Source: DASYAN01 sp963727755 (lineage in GTDB: Bacteria; Chloroflexota; Ktedonobacteria; Ktedonobacterales; Ktedonobacteraceae). Taken from it: a DNA stretch of 64,000 bases. The notes below the pieces were generated by a model. That model searched no databases, was not told the origin of the DNA, and saw nothing but the letters and a program-made list of their open reading frames with translations. Of the stretch, positions 30,720-41,277 are shown piece by piece. The stretch lies in contig CAVSHN010000011.1 in NCBI GenBank assembly GCA_963727755.1, positions 62,001-126,000 of the forward strand, given 5' to 3'. Within the stretch, counting starts at the first letter, position 1, and each line of letters opens with the position of its first letter. The position numbers and the translations under genes are program-made.

Positions 30720-31223
30720 TTAAGCTTTTGACAACTGATAATATAACCGTACACCTTTTAACAAGCTTCTTCTCTCCTCCGCTCTTAAGATAATGAACAC
30801 TAACAGAATCAACACTAAGAAAAACATTCTTTCAACATTCCAAAACCTATCGTGAGACGTGCGGAAGCCTTTTTGCTTTTGCTTATAGCCGTTGTTAGAA
30901 AGATTGATCTCTTGCCTCTCTAGTGAATTCCTTTGTTCTGAAGGATCAAGACTTTGGCTAGCCGCTGCATTATGACAGATTGACGAAGAGTAGCGTTGAG
31001 TGCGTGTAAGATTGAGATCATCAGGACTCATCTCGAACACCTCACAGAGTTTTTGGCGGAAGTGAGGGCTAGGAAAGGTAACGCCTCGTTCCCAGCGACT
31101 CACATTGGCCAAGGTTGTTCCTACAGCCTCTGCTACCTCCCTCTGTGTCCAACCACGCTGGAGGCGGGCATTGATGAGGCACTGATTTGCACTCTTTAGT
31201 GAAGTTCTTGGCATATTTTGCAT
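30720..31223 (-). CDS. XRE-family helix-turn-helix protein with C-terminal membrane segment
   Basis: 167 aa. Residues 8-70 form a Cro/CI-type helix-turn-helix (QRGWTQREVAEAVGTTLANVSRWERG). A polar linker is followed by one hydrophobic segment (MFFLVLILLVFIILRA) near the C-terminus, so the regulator may be membrane-tethered. Start ATG 31223 has GGGAG six bases upstream. In related bacteria such HTH domains are often fused to TPR or NB-ARC modules; none is present here. The 475-bp gap to the next gene (31224-31699) shows no coding or structural feature. Confidence 0.75.
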   Translation of the reverse strand: MQNMPRTSLKSANQCLINARLQRGWTQREVAEAVGTTLANVSRWERGVTFPSPHFRQKLCEVFEMSPDDLNLTRTQRYSSSICHNAAASQSLDPSEQRNSLERQEINLSNNGYKQKQKGFRTSHDRFWNVERMFFLVLILLVFIILRAEERRSLLKGVRLYYQLSKA

Positions 31224-31699
31224 AGCTGCTCCCTACATTGAATTTTTGACGCTATACTAAGTGGGATATACAGAGATGAAATTGAGATAATATTACGGTA
31301 TAGGCCGATATTATTCAGTTCCCAACAAAGAGGGAACCATACTCGTACACAGGAAAAAGTGTACCACTTCTCTTCCTCATTCTTCAAATAGACCCTCTTT
31401 AGAGGTCAGAATTAGACATCTGTGTACACAAATGATTACTCCTCCTTTTTGTGCTAGAAAATGTTATAGAAAATGATCAATCTTGTCGTAGACAAATTCG
31501 TCTTTGATCGGTTATATTTTTTATAGCAGTGCTACTGACTGTCGGACAGACAAAGCTAGATAAGAATAAAGATAGAATGCTGCATAAGAAGAAGATCTCT
31601 GCTATGCAGGTATTGGTAGATAAGCTCAAAGAAAACCAATATTCTGGAATACTGTCTACCTTACACCGTTTAAAATGAGGAAAAGGAGAAGAACATTAT

Positions 31700-33353
31700 A
31701 TGATAGAGAGATTGCAGTCGCGTGAAGGACAAAAGCAGCAGTTGGATCAGACAAACAGAGGTACCTCTTCCAGCAAAAAAGGTGATTTCTGGAGGCGTCA
31801 ATGCCAACTCTACGATAATCAACAACAGAGCAAGGGTAAAGAGCTAGCACTTGCTGAATGGAAAGATCCATTCAATGGGATAGCGATTGGTGAAGGTGGC
31901 AAACCTGTTGAGAGGCAAATTGTGCTGTCAAAGTGTTATGGCAAAGATAATCCTGGATTAGCAGGAGGAGGTTTAGAAGAAGTAGGAACTGTTCTGGAAA
32001 GCTTTTTAGAAGTCGCTGCTAATATTGCTGATATCGCGTCTAAAGTAGCCCCCGAACCAGTTACACACTATGCAATGACGGCACTGAAGGAAGTGCTGCA
32101 CATGATACAGAACAAGAGAGATAATGCCATCTTCAATGAAAAGCTGGATAAATTGAGCAATAAATCTTACAATACCGCATCAAGACTTCTTGGTGATGTT
32201 AGTTACATGCAAAAACCTGATAATAGAGATAATGCAATTAACACTTCTGCTGACCTTTTTGTGTCTGCAATAGATACAATAAAAGATGGTTTTATGCGGA
32301 CAGCATCGATGTTTTACGCTGGAATGGGCAATGACTTGCGCGGCGAGCCAATTGTTGCTATGCAATACTTTGAGGAAGCCTATAAGACAGGGCATGAGCA
32401 ATTGAGCAAAACCAAAGAAGCTTTAAATAATCTAATATATAAGCTACGTAAGAATAAAAAAGCAAAAATGGAAGCTCAATTACAAGATTTTAGTCAGTTT
32501 ATGGAATTTATAAATGATAAAAAGGAACATCTCAAGAAGCGAATTGAGAATTCCCACTACACTTACACTCCCAGCAGTACTGTAACTCAGGAGAACAGGT
32601 ATATGATACGGAATATTCAAGAGTTGAGTAGCAACAATCAGATGTTACGGCATGAGAACCAATTTTTGATTAATCAGCGGAATCAAGAGATATCAAAGAT
32701 TGAAAATAAACTTAAAGAGATAATTCAGCACTTGGAGCAGCAATCTTTTCAACAGGGAGATCATAGGGCTAGTACGAGCGGAATGTCTTCTCTTGCAAGA
32801 GGGGAAGCTAGCCCGTCGTCAACTGGACGAGAATGGACTAATCACCGGGACGCTACTGCAGACTTAGGTGAGGAAATACAAAAATATTTTGCTTCCGGAC
32901 GAGATAATGACCGGAAAGGGCAATTTGAGGAGGCACGGGATGACTTCAGTCGAGTGATTGCTCTGGATGGAAACCATATGAAGGCTTTTATGTGTCGTGG
33001 GATGGCACATATGGAGCTGGGGAAATTAAGGGATGCTCAGGCTGACTTCACTCAAGTACTAAATCTGAGAAAGGACTGTTTTATAGCTCTTATACAGCGT
33101 GGAACGACATATCAGCTGATGGGGCGACTTAAGGATGCCCTGCTCGAACTTCACTCAAGCGCTAGAGAAAACGCAGAATAATACGGACACGGTTCTCGCT
33201 CTTGAAAAGCGTGGGAAATTGTATCGGCTGATGGGACAATACGAGAATGCTCGGACTGACTTCACTCAAGCGCTTGGTTTTCCTCTTGATGATGACTCAT
33301 GGCGTCGTCAGATCAGGGAAGCCCTTGAAAAGCTTGACCGACGGGGAAGATAG
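31700..33353 (+). pseudogene. TPR-repeat protein with coiled-coil middle, one frameshift
   Basis: Joined product about 550 aa. The first 230 residues are unrecognised, helical and Lys-rich; then a coiled coil ('NNQMLRHENQFLINQRNQEISKIENKLKE' type, shown broken), then three to four TPR units ('FEEARDDFSRVIALDGNHMKAF', 'LRDAQADFTQVLNL', 'YENARTDFTQAL', each with typical A, G, Y positions). The frame shifts near 33140, in a CCC run. A 60-bp block (32918-32977) is identical to one in the TPR gene at 36135. RBS AAGGAG before ATG 31700. A protein-protein interaction role is likely; nothing more specific is visible. Confidence 0.65.
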
Positions 33354-33366
33354 AAGAAGGATGCTA

Positions 33367-33389
33367 TGGCTCATATTGGTTATGAGCCA
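33367..33389. terminator. Hairpin after the TPR gene
   Basis: TGGCTCATA and TATGAGCCA pair perfectly around a 5-base loop, 14 bp after the TPR stop codon. There is no long T-run, so it is either a weak terminator or an mRNA-stabilising hairpin. Confidence 0.35.
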
Positions 33390-33489
33390 ACGTTTCTTGT
33401 CAATCTCGCAAAATGGTGTCACATATTGCATACAAACGAGATTGAATGGATTTTAACGTCTGTTAAAAGTAAAAAGGAGTTTCGTAATA

Positions 33490-35930
33490 ATGAAAGATGT
33501 TAAATCATCACAAGGTACTGATATAGAAATAAAATCACAGGTGAAAAAGAGTGAACAAGGGAATGTAGATACTTCCGAGTCTCGCACGTATTCGCTAGCG
33601 AAGAAGGCTCTCGGAGTCGCTACCGCTGCACTGCTTTTTGGAGGGGGTGCGACGGCAGTATATCTCTCACGGACTGAAGCATCTAGTTCTGCTCTTGATC
33701 TGAATGGTAAGAAGCTAACGGATCAAATACCTTCTTCTCTGGTAGCGCCTGATCAGGGAGCTGGGTTCATTGGCAAAAATCTAATGGAGCCGTATGTTCC
33801 TGAAGCTCACTCCAAAGCCCCGACGGTAGAGAAGTTGTGGCCTAATTTGTATGAACAGATGGTGAAAGGCTCAGGCGAAAAGGAGCAAGCTTCCAAGAAC
33901 TTACGTCAAGGAGAGGCTCAGGGTAGACGCATAAGGAAGAGGGTGAAGATGGGGAAGATGACACCTAGAGAGAAGACTTCGCGATCCACAATAGAGACAC
34001 AGTTAGGGCAGCCAGAGCAGGGCAAGAGCAAAGAGATAGAGCCTCTCCAGTTGAGTAAGGAGGATGCTGGTTCTTTGCAATCTTTCGCGCACTCTCTCGA
34101 ACAGAATAAAGCAGCTCTGCGAGGCTTTAGAAAGTTGCTGAATGACAAGGGAGCTATGGAGGGCATGAGGAATTTAATGCAGAATGAGGAGTTCAAAAAG
34201 CGTGCCCTATCTGAACTGAGAGATGAGAAAAGTGCAGAGCAAGCCATCTCATTACTGGAGAATATTGATACCTTGCAATCATTCGCCCGCTCTCTAGAGC
34301 AGAATCCTGCAGCGCTGCAAGGCTGCAGAAAGTTATTGAATGATAAGGATGCTATGGAGGGCATGAAAAATTTAATGCAGGATGAGGAGTTTAGAAGGCG
34401 TGCCTCTCTGCACTGAAGGATGAGAAGAGTGTAGAGCATGCTATCTCGTTACTGGAGAATGAGACATCTAATGGCACGTGTACTAAATGGTACAAAAAGT
34501 ATACTAGTCCTGGGAGTGCGTATTATCACAAGTGTTGTAAAGATGAAGGAAACAATTTTTGTGAAGAACATGTAAAAACAAATGGGGGAAGGGTAGCAGG
34601 ATATGTACTGGGTCCCATCTATGTTCTGGGCGTTATAGAAATGGTGGGTTTGTGTTGCTATGCCACACGCTGCTGTCGCGATGATAACAGCGCAGAAAAG
34701 GTGATAGCAATTGCAATGTGTAGTGTGCTAGCGCCCTGTGTGTTCGAGGGCTTATTCGAGCATACAGGCCCAAATCCACCTGCTGCCCCCGTGGAAACGC
34801 CTAGTGATAGTGATACTGAACCTTTGCGTCCTCCAGACGTTCCTCGCATTCCTACGCAGCCTCGGGAGAATCCTAATTACGAGCCTAGGAATGGTCCGAG
34901 TGAAGGATCACAACGAAATGGGCGTCATGTGACATTCCAGGAGAATGTCAAACCGATAGATCGAAATTCACCAGATGACTCTAGTGGAAAAGATTTGCCT
35001 CGGTCATTGCCTCGCTCGAAGTCATCCGTGTTCTCAGACAATAAAGTACTTGGAAAGTTTGAAGAGTTTGTGAATGATAACCAGAGGGAACGCTCACCAG
35101 ATGATCCCTCGCCATCTCACAGTGTTGATGAGTATCTTGAACATGTGCGAAGAGCAATAAGTTTGGGAATGAAGATAAGCATGGAAGACCTACAGCTTCT
35201 ACAACAAGGAATAGAACAAGAAATAGAACAAGCAATGCAAGGGTTAAGAGCACGAGAGAATACTCTGCAAGAGTTGGTAGATAATCTCCAGCGACAAATA
35301 TCAGATCGATCAAGTGATGAAAAAATCAGGCGGCAGATCCGGACTGAGGAACAACGCCAAGCTTGGACACAATGGCAGGAGCGACGGCGAGAAAGTCTAC
35401 AGGAAAAGATGCAATCTCTACAAGAGACTTTGCGAAGGAGACAGAGTCCGCGCGAGGTCCAAATGCGTAAGGAGCAACAACAGAGGGTACAGAGATTGCA
35501 GGATATTATCCGAGAAAATCAGGGAACACAGCAAATTCCGCAGCCGATGATGGAGATATTGCAGGGCCTTCTGCAGGATGAACGCAGACTTCAGCAGGAG
35601 TGGCAAGCTGAAGACCGACGGCTACAGGGTAAGCTGACAGCAGTGCATGAGGATTTGGAAGGGCTGCCACATGAGTGGCTGCGAGAGCAATTGCGGCAAA
35701 GGGTTGACGATGTGCTCGGGAGACAGCTGACACGAGAACGGCTTCGGAATCAATTGCTCGAGTTGCGAAGCACTGTCCTTAATGATTATCGCGAGTTGGA
35801 ACCGCAACAGAACCGACTCTCAGCAGAGTTTCAGGATGCCCTTGAGGAGCGATGGAGGTACCATGGTCATCCAGAGCAGGACCTCAGGATTATCTTGGGA
35901 TATCTCACAGGAAGAGGGCCAGAACGCTAG
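33490..35930 (+). pseudogene. Unknown large membrane-associated coiled-coil protein with tandem repeats, one frameshift
   Basis: Joined product about 810 aa. One membrane segment lies near the N-terminus (ALGVATAALLFGGGATAVYL). Two copies of a unit of about 65 aa ('LQSFARSLEQNPAALQGCRKLLNDK' broken; 'AMEGMKNLMQDEEFRRRA') follow, then a Cys-rich region (KCCKDEGNNFCEEH; LCCYATRCC) with a second hydrophobic stretch, a Pro-rich hinge, and 250 residues of Gln/Arg/Glu-rich coiled coil. The break is near 34405: copy 1 of the repeat reads CGTGCCC where copy 2 has CGTGCC, so one C is missing. RBS AAGGAG before ATG 33490. No family recognised. Confidence 0.5.
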
Positions 35931-36026
35931 GATATCATCAGGACGGGCCTAGCAAGGAGGCTCAACTCTTCACTTAAGGGGCCCAGGTTGCCGCTGAGCA
36001 GCCTAGCCTCATTACCCTTAAAGGGT

Positions 36027-36090
36027 GCATGTTGTATCCAACATGCCAAGTTAGTGCTATGCAAGTGTATAAACTCTGCATAGCCAACTT
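36027..36090. other. Two adjacent hairpins upstream of the second TPR gene
   Basis: GCATGTTG/CAACATGC (36027-36046, 4-base loop) is followed at once by a longer imperfect stem, AAGTTAGTGCTATGCA with TGCATAGCCAACTT (36048-36090). They lie in the leader of the gene at 36135 and could terminate the previous transcript or act in the leader RNA. Confidence 0.4.
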
Positions 36091-36134
36091 ATCACTTAAA
36101 AGCGGTAAGTTAATGAATAAAAGGAGGTTTAACA

Positions 36135-37404
36135 ATGGGTTGTATTGACAGATGCTTCGGACAAGATAAGAATGGAAGAGAAAAAGCAAATTTCTCTCGC
36201 GGGATGTCAAGCAAAAATAACAAGCCCGAAGTCTATAAAAACATGAGCGACGTAGAGAGCGCTATCAAAAATTCAAAGCACAGAGAAGACCGTATACGAA
36301 TTTATGATAGTTACTTCGACCATTTAAGCAAAGAAATACCGCCCCTCATAGAAAACCTCAAGAGCTTTGAACATCCAAGGTTAACAGGGGAAAATGGATT
36401 TATAAATCAATATAAAAAAATAAAAGAGGATATTGAGTCAGCACGGAAAGAAGCACTGGCAGGAAAGGGTCATCTCTTCCATCGTTATGCTATGTTCCCA
36501 TCTGTATATCACAGTAAAAGAGAAAATAGCGAGAATACCATTAAAAATCGTATTAAAGAACTAAGTAATTTACACAAGTATTTAGTCCAAGAATGTCAAA
36601 TACCAGAAACAAAAGAAATTCATTCGGTAAGAAGCTACTCCCGCTATGAAAGGAAAGAGCAACCGGGTCTTCCTCCGTATCAGGATGAGAGTCAGATCCG
36701 TACCGATCAATGCCAAGTGAAGGATCAATCCAGGACTCATCAGCAGGATGGGCTAGATGAAAAAATACAGCAATTGATACAAAAGCGACAACAGATCATA
36801 CCACGATTGGAAGAGATCGATAAAGCAAATGAAGGGTCTGAGGCAGTCACGATATCGATTGATTTATTAAAGGACATTATACAGATGTATGAAATGGACA
36901 GTGAAATTCATGAAACACGTCAAAAAAGAATACAAGAATATTTTGATTCTGGACGGAACAATTTTAGAAACGGGCAATTTGAGGAGGCACGGGATGACTT
37001 CAGTCGAGTGATTGCTCTGGATGGAAACCATGCTGAGGCTTTTGTGCGTCGTGGGGTAACGTATATGGAGCTGGGGCGTCATATCGATGAAGCTCTGGCT
37101 GACTTTACTGAAGCGATAAATCTGGACAAGAACTGTTTTGCAGCTATTCTACAGCGTGGAACGCTATATTCGAGCGATAGGGCAACACGAGGATGCCCTG
37201 GCTGACCTCACTAATGCCCTAAATATTGCACGGAATGACATTAAGGGTTTAGCCCTTGAGGAGCGTGGGATGACATATTGGAAGATGGGACGATACAGGG
37301 AAGCTCGGGCTGACCTCACTGAAGCGCTTAATTTTCCTCTTGATAACTTACAGCGTTGTTCGATCGAGGCATGTATTAATAAACTTAACCGACAAGGAAG
37401 ATAG
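36135..37404 (+). pseudogene. TPR-repeat protein, one frameshift
   Basis: Joined product about 422 aa. The start is secure: AGGAGG eight bases before ATG 36135. The N-terminus is MGCIDRCFGQDKNGR; the first 250 residues are helical, charged and unrecognised. Three to four TPR units follow ('FEEARDDFSRVIALDGNHAEAF', 'IDEALADFTEAINLDKNCFAA', 'HEDALADLTNALNI', 'YREARADLTEALNF'). The shift is near 37165, where TATTCGAGC should be TATCGAGC. The TPR part is near-identical to that of the gene at 31700, which points to recent duplication or gene conversion. Likely a scaffold protein. Confidence 0.65.
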
Positions 37405-37565
37405 AAGAAGGCTGCTATAGCTCAAGCCACGACGCCTAACCACCAGAGTTAAAACCCTGCGGTTTGCGGACACAGGCTAATGATCTTTGACTTTTTAATC
37501 TGACAACTCTCTGTACGATTGTGGCCACACTAATTTGTCAAACATCATAAGCCCTGCCTTATCAA

Positions 37566-39114
37566 CTACTTTTCTTTGCTATTTGGCTCAGTTGTGCTAG
37601 CAGCGCTATCAGCCTTAGCCCTATCTGAACTCGTGCTCCCTTCGACTTCCTGACCTGACAAACCAGGGACACGCTTCATTAGATCGCTCATGCGTGTTCC
37701 GCTGAGTAGTTCGAAAAGGGCTGGCACTTGAGCTGCTATGTTCGTGATATCATTGGTCAGACGGCTGGCACCAAGCCCATCCCCACTCCCAGAGCCAGTA
37801 GAGACAATCCTGATATCATTGACTTTAGACAGAGGCTCTGCAATCGCACGAACCACCTCTGGCATACTAGTGAGAAGCTTATCAAGCACAGCTGCCTGAT
37901 TATATTCATGGAATGCTGCGGCTTTGACTTTCATGGCCTCAGCTTCGGCTTGACCTTTAGCAAGGATGACTTCGGCTTCGGCTAGACCTCGTGCTTTGAC
38001 AATTTCGGCCTCCGCTAGACCTCGGGCCCTGGTAGCTTCGGCCTCTCCAAGACCTCGCGCCCTGACGGCATCGGCTTGCCCTTGCGCTTCATAGATCAAG
38101 CGTTGCCGTTCGGCTTCGGCTACGGTCTCGATGCGGCGTCGGTCGGCTTCAGCAGCTTTCTGAATGGTAGCTTGCAACTCTAACTCACGGCGTTGGATCT
38201 CAGCCTGTTGCACTTTGATCTGGGCATTCTTTTCAACTTCGGTGATGCGCACAGCTTCAGCAACAACTTGCTGTTGGGCTACATTAGCCTGGATGTCATA
38301 AGCCTTGTCGGCGGTTGCCTGTTGCTTCTTCACCTCAGAATCGAAGGCAGCTTTTTTCAAAGCCAAATTGCGTTGGGATTCTGCCTGTAATGCCTGGGAT
38401 TCCATTTCAGCCTTCACTCGCTCTTGATCAGCCTTGGAACGAGCGATAGCAGATTCCCGGGATGCGTTGGCTTGCTGGATCTGAGTATCCCGTTGGCTCA
38501 GAGCTGCCGCAATGTCGGCTTGCTTCCGAATTTCTACAATCTGCGGGCGACCCATGTTAGAGATATAATCATTCTCGTCGCGGACATCCTTAATGGTGAA
38601 AGATATCACTTCTAACCCCATTTTATCCATATCGGGAGTGACAGTGCCGAGCATTTTTGCACCCACACTCTCTGGGTCCTTGACAAGATCTTCCACAGTA
38701 AGCTGGCCGACGATACCACGCAGGTGACCCTCCATTACCAAACGGATGAGGTTTTCACGGTCCTCCTGGGTTTTGTTCAAGAACTGCTCGGCAGATGTCT
38801 TGACGCTTTCTTCGTCTGAGCGCACTTTAATCTGGGTAACAGCCTCAACATTGACGGCTACGCCCTGACTCTGTGTACAGAGCCTGAGGTGGCGCTACGT
38901 CAAAAGACATTAGTTCAAGAGAGAATTCCTGGGCTCGCTGCAACAGGGGAATAACAAATTCTGCACCGCCTGTGATTACCTTTGTGCCTCCTTTGCCATA
39001 GACAATCAAGGCTTGGTTTGGTCCAACTTTCCGCAGGAGACCACCATAAATGCGAAAACAAACGATGAAGACGATCAATAGACCAATAATTCCTATTGGG
39101 ATGAGTAAAAACAT
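37566..39114 (-). pseudogene. Flotillin-like band 7 (SPFH) protein, one frameshift
   Basis: Joined product about 515 aa. An N-terminal membrane anchor (MFLLIPIGIIGLLIVFIV) is followed by an SPFH domain ('VGPNQALIVYGKGGTKVITGGAEFVIPLL', broken) and a long Glu/Ala-rich coiled coil with repeated GLAEAE motifs, the flotillin signature, then a Ser-rich tail. Flotillins scaffold membrane microdomains on the inner face of the membrane. The break is near 38880: TACACAGAGTC should read TACACAAGTC. ATG 39114 follows AAGGAG. The NfeD-type gene lies directly upstream, the usual partner pair. Confidence 0.88.
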
Positions 39115-39213
39115 AGCAATTTCACTCCTTTTGTAGTTTTGTGCGTATATTATACGCTGTATTAGTATTGTCCGATTCTTTAAGTTTAAGAGCAAGGGTT
39201 GTTGCGTTACCAC

Positions 39214-39915
39214 TTACTCAACTTGAGAATCCTCGGCAATATCTATGGCTTCCCGACTAACAAAATGGTCCCAGGTATCGACCTCGGCAATGCCATCTTG
39301 ATAGTTAAGGACCACAACTTCTTGACCACGTTCTAGCCGCTGCCCACTCAGACTACGTGCCGGAACGCTCTTACGCGAGCCACCAGGGGAGATATAGCTG
39401 ACTTCGCCGATACTGCTCTGGGGAATGGTCATGCTGACCTTGGCGAGTAAGCCTGTGCGGTCTGACACGTCTTGCACAGTAACACTCTCGCTCCCACCAA
39501 AGATATGGTTAAGCAATACAAGGAAGACAAGCGCAAGTATAATGCCTCCCACAATAGCTATCGCGAAGGTGAACTGGAGCGCAAGAGAAGCTATCGCATT
39601 GTGAAAGACATAGCCAAGGAAGCCAAACCCCACTAGGAAGATTGCCAGAGATATGGGGTTAAGAAAACCAAGCAGGGAAATGATACTCCCATTATTGACT
39701 TGGGTACCTCTCTGCAACTGCATAGAACCATGCCCGCTGGAAGCTGCACCACTTGTAGTCCCAACATGCCCACTTGCATGGTGGAGTAAATGCATATGCC
39801 CTGTACTGCCGACATGATGGGTAGCACCATGTCCGAGGAAGGAGGCGATCAGCAGAAAGAGTAATCCAATAAAGAAACAGCAGATAAACGCTAACGAAAG
39901 TGGATCAGTTGCCAT
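39214..39915 (-). CDS. NfeD/YuaF-like membrane protein
   Basis: 233 aa. One N-terminal transmembrane segment (LAFICCFFIGLLFLLIASFLG), a His/Gly-rich loop, two more hydrophobic segments ('SLLGFLNPISLAIFLVGFGF', 'FAIAIVGGIILALVFLVLL'), then an OB-fold-like C-terminal domain ('GLLAKVSMTIP', 'GEVSYISPGGSRKSVPARS', 'GQEVVVLNYQDGIAEV') typical of NfeD proteins. It precedes flotillin with a 100-bp gap, as in Bacillus yuaF-yuaG, and probably works with it in membrane microdomains. Intact. Confidence 0.85.
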   Translation of the reverse strand: MATDPLSLAFICCFFIGLLFLLIASFLGHGATHHVGSTGHMHLLHHASGHVGTTSGAASSGHGSMQLQRGTQVNNGSIISLLGFLNPISLAIFLVGFGFLGYVFHNAIASLALQFTFAIAIVGGIILALVFLVLLNHIFGGSESVTVQDVSDRTGLLAKVSMTIPQSSIGEVSYISPGGSRKSVPARSLSGQRLERGQEVVVLNYQDGIAEVDTWDHFVSREAIDIAEDSQVE

Positions 39916-39933
39916 GTTTCACCTCGTATGATT

Positions 39934-40434
39934 TCAATTCGGTGCGGCATTATCAAGCTCTCTGGTCTTAGTCAACGCATCAACGACTGCTTCGAGTTCT
40001 TCTACAGATAATTGCATTAAGTTACGAAAACATTGGAGATAGCGGCACGGGTCATTGGACTGGGCTAGAGATTTTAATAGCTCATGGAGTACAGGCAATG
40101 AGCGCCACTCTACCGTACTGGCGATGAGCCAGGTCTTAAGCCGATCTGTATCCTGTTCTACGTCAGCCAGTAAACCCGTGCTATAGTCGTCAGGTGGATC
40201 ACTGACTAGGTAGCCAGGATGAACCTTGAAGAAGCGTGCTAGCAGGCTACGACTTGACGCGGTTAGATGGAGGCGCTTCGAGCTTTCTAATTGTGACAGG
40301 TATGCCTGACTTATACTTTCGCCCAACTCTTCCTGCATGGCCTTAACAACTTCCATCTGGGTCATCGCTCGATTTAATCCGCGCAGCTCACCCTCCATCT
40401 CGCGCAAGTGTTTGATTTTCTCTGCTAAATTCAT
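39934..40434 (-). CDS. XRE-family transcriptional regulator
   Basis: 166 aa. The N-terminal 70 residues form a helix-turn-helix ('AEKIKHLRE', 'GESISQAYLSQLESSKR') followed by 'LLARFFKVHPGYLVSDPPD', a form common in actinobacterial and Chloroflexota XRE regulators. The remaining 90 residues are helical. It lies 18 bp upstream of the nfeD-flotillin pair on the same strand and may control it. ATG 40434 is preferred (GGGAAAGTGAAG upstream); a longer frame begins at 40458. Intact. Confidence 0.82.
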   Translation of the reverse strand: MNLAEKIKHLREMEGELRGLNRAMTQMEVVKAMQEELGESISQAYLSQLESSKRLHLTASSRSLLARFFKVHPGYLVSDPPDDYSTGLLADVEQDTDRLKTWLIASTVEWRSLPVLHELLKSLAQSNDPCRYLQCFRNLMQLSVEELEAVVDALTKTRELDNAAPN

Positions 40435-40663
40435 CTTCACTTTCCCGTACAATAACAATTTGCTATAAACAGTATGACGTTTTGTTGTGTCATTGTCAAG
40501 GGTAGAAGGACCTCTCGCCCATAGCGACAGACATAATGAGATAAGCTTAAGTTTGATTGGAGAAGAAAAAGCGATATAAGTGGTAATTGAGGCTTTAGGA
40601 AAAGAGACAGAGAAATTTCCTCCACAACAGCATTAAGAAAAAACCACGCATGGCCAAAAACCC

Positions 40664-40692
40664 TTGACAGATTGCTTGTGGTTTTGTATACT
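40664..40692 (+). promoter_or_regulatory. Sigma-70 type promoter for the tRNA cluster
   Basis: TTGACA at 40664-40669 and TATACT at 40687-40692 are separated by exactly 17 bp. It points at the tRNA-Ser gene that begins 80 bp downstream. This is the best promoter match in the window. Confidence 0.8.
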
Positions 40693-40772
40693 CTCTTTGC
40701 GCCTAGTAGTTTCGTCAGCTTGCTCCTCAGATGGGTGCATACGAAACAAAGAAGCCAATTCGTTCGTTCGCT

Positions 40773-40859
40773 GGAGAGGTCGCATAGTGGCCTAGTGCGG
40801 CGGTTTGCTAAACCGCTGAAGGGGTTTCTCTTCCGTGGGTTCGAATCCCACCCTCTCCG
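40773..40859 (+). tRNA. tRNA-Ser(GCT)
   Basis: 87 nt. Acceptor arms GGAGAGG and CCTCTCC pair, the anticodon loop TTGCTAA gives GCT (reads AGC/AGU), there is a long class II variable arm, and the T-loop GTTCGAATCC is canonical. CCA is not encoded. First gene of a three-tRNA-like cluster behind a strong promoter. Confidence 0.95.
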
Positions 40860-40906
40860 CCGCTTTTGCACGTTTTGCAAAAGTCAGTTCAAAAGTAAAT
40901 AGCCCT

Positions 40907-40979
40907 AGGGGTGTAGCTTAACTGGCAAAGCAGCGCTCTCCAAAAGCGACGAGTGCGGGTTCAATTCCTGCCACCCCTG
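40907..40979 (+). tRNA. tRNA-Trp(CCA)
   Basis: 73 nt. AGGGGTG pairs with CACCCCT in the acceptor; the anticodon loop CTCCAAA gives CCA for UGG codons; the T-arm is GCGGGTTCAATTCCTGC. CCA tail not encoded. It lies 48 bp after tRNA-Ser. Confidence 0.93.
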
Positions 40980-41001
40980 CCTAGAGCGTTTCCCAGATAT
41001 T

Positions 41002-41077
41002 GGAGATGTATCTTAACTGACAAAGTTGTAATCTCCAAATCAGCAAGGTGTGAGTTCAAGCCTTATTACCATCTCTG
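41002..41077 (+). tRNA. Degenerate tRNA-Trp-like sequence
   Basis: 76 nt that align with the tRNA-Trp just upstream (TATCTTAACTGACAAAG against TAGCTTAACTGGCAAAG) and keep the loop CTCCAAA and T-loop GTTCAAGCC. The anticodon stem pairs poorly and the acceptor and T stems rely on G-U pairs. It is probably a decaying duplicate or a low-activity tRNA. Confidence 0.5.
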
Positions 41078-41079
41078 TT

Positions 41080-41114
41080 AAAGCCCTTGAAAATGCAGTA
41101 ATCGGGGGCTTTTT
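41080..41114 (+). terminator. Intrinsic terminator of the tRNA cluster
   Basis: AAAGCCC (41080-41086) pairs with GGGCTTT (41106-41112) and runs into a short T tract. It lies 3 bp after the last tRNA-like sequence. Confidence 0.7.
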
Positions 41115-41277
41115 ATATGCTTTGCGGTGTGATAACTCAACATCATACTTTGCTTTGCTCATCTATGACAATAATATTCAAGAAAGCCATCAAAGTCATA
41201 TTGGTAAATGCGTTTCACACTGATAGCCACTAATACCACACAAAGGTAAGAGAGTCAAGCCAGGGAGAAATCTCGCC

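Noticed and set aside
40437..40880. 147-aa frame antisense to the tRNA-Ser region (contains RGWDSNPRKRNP)
   Set aside because: This peptide is the well-known false translation of the antisense strand of a tRNA-Ser; the tRNA and its promoter explain the DNA.
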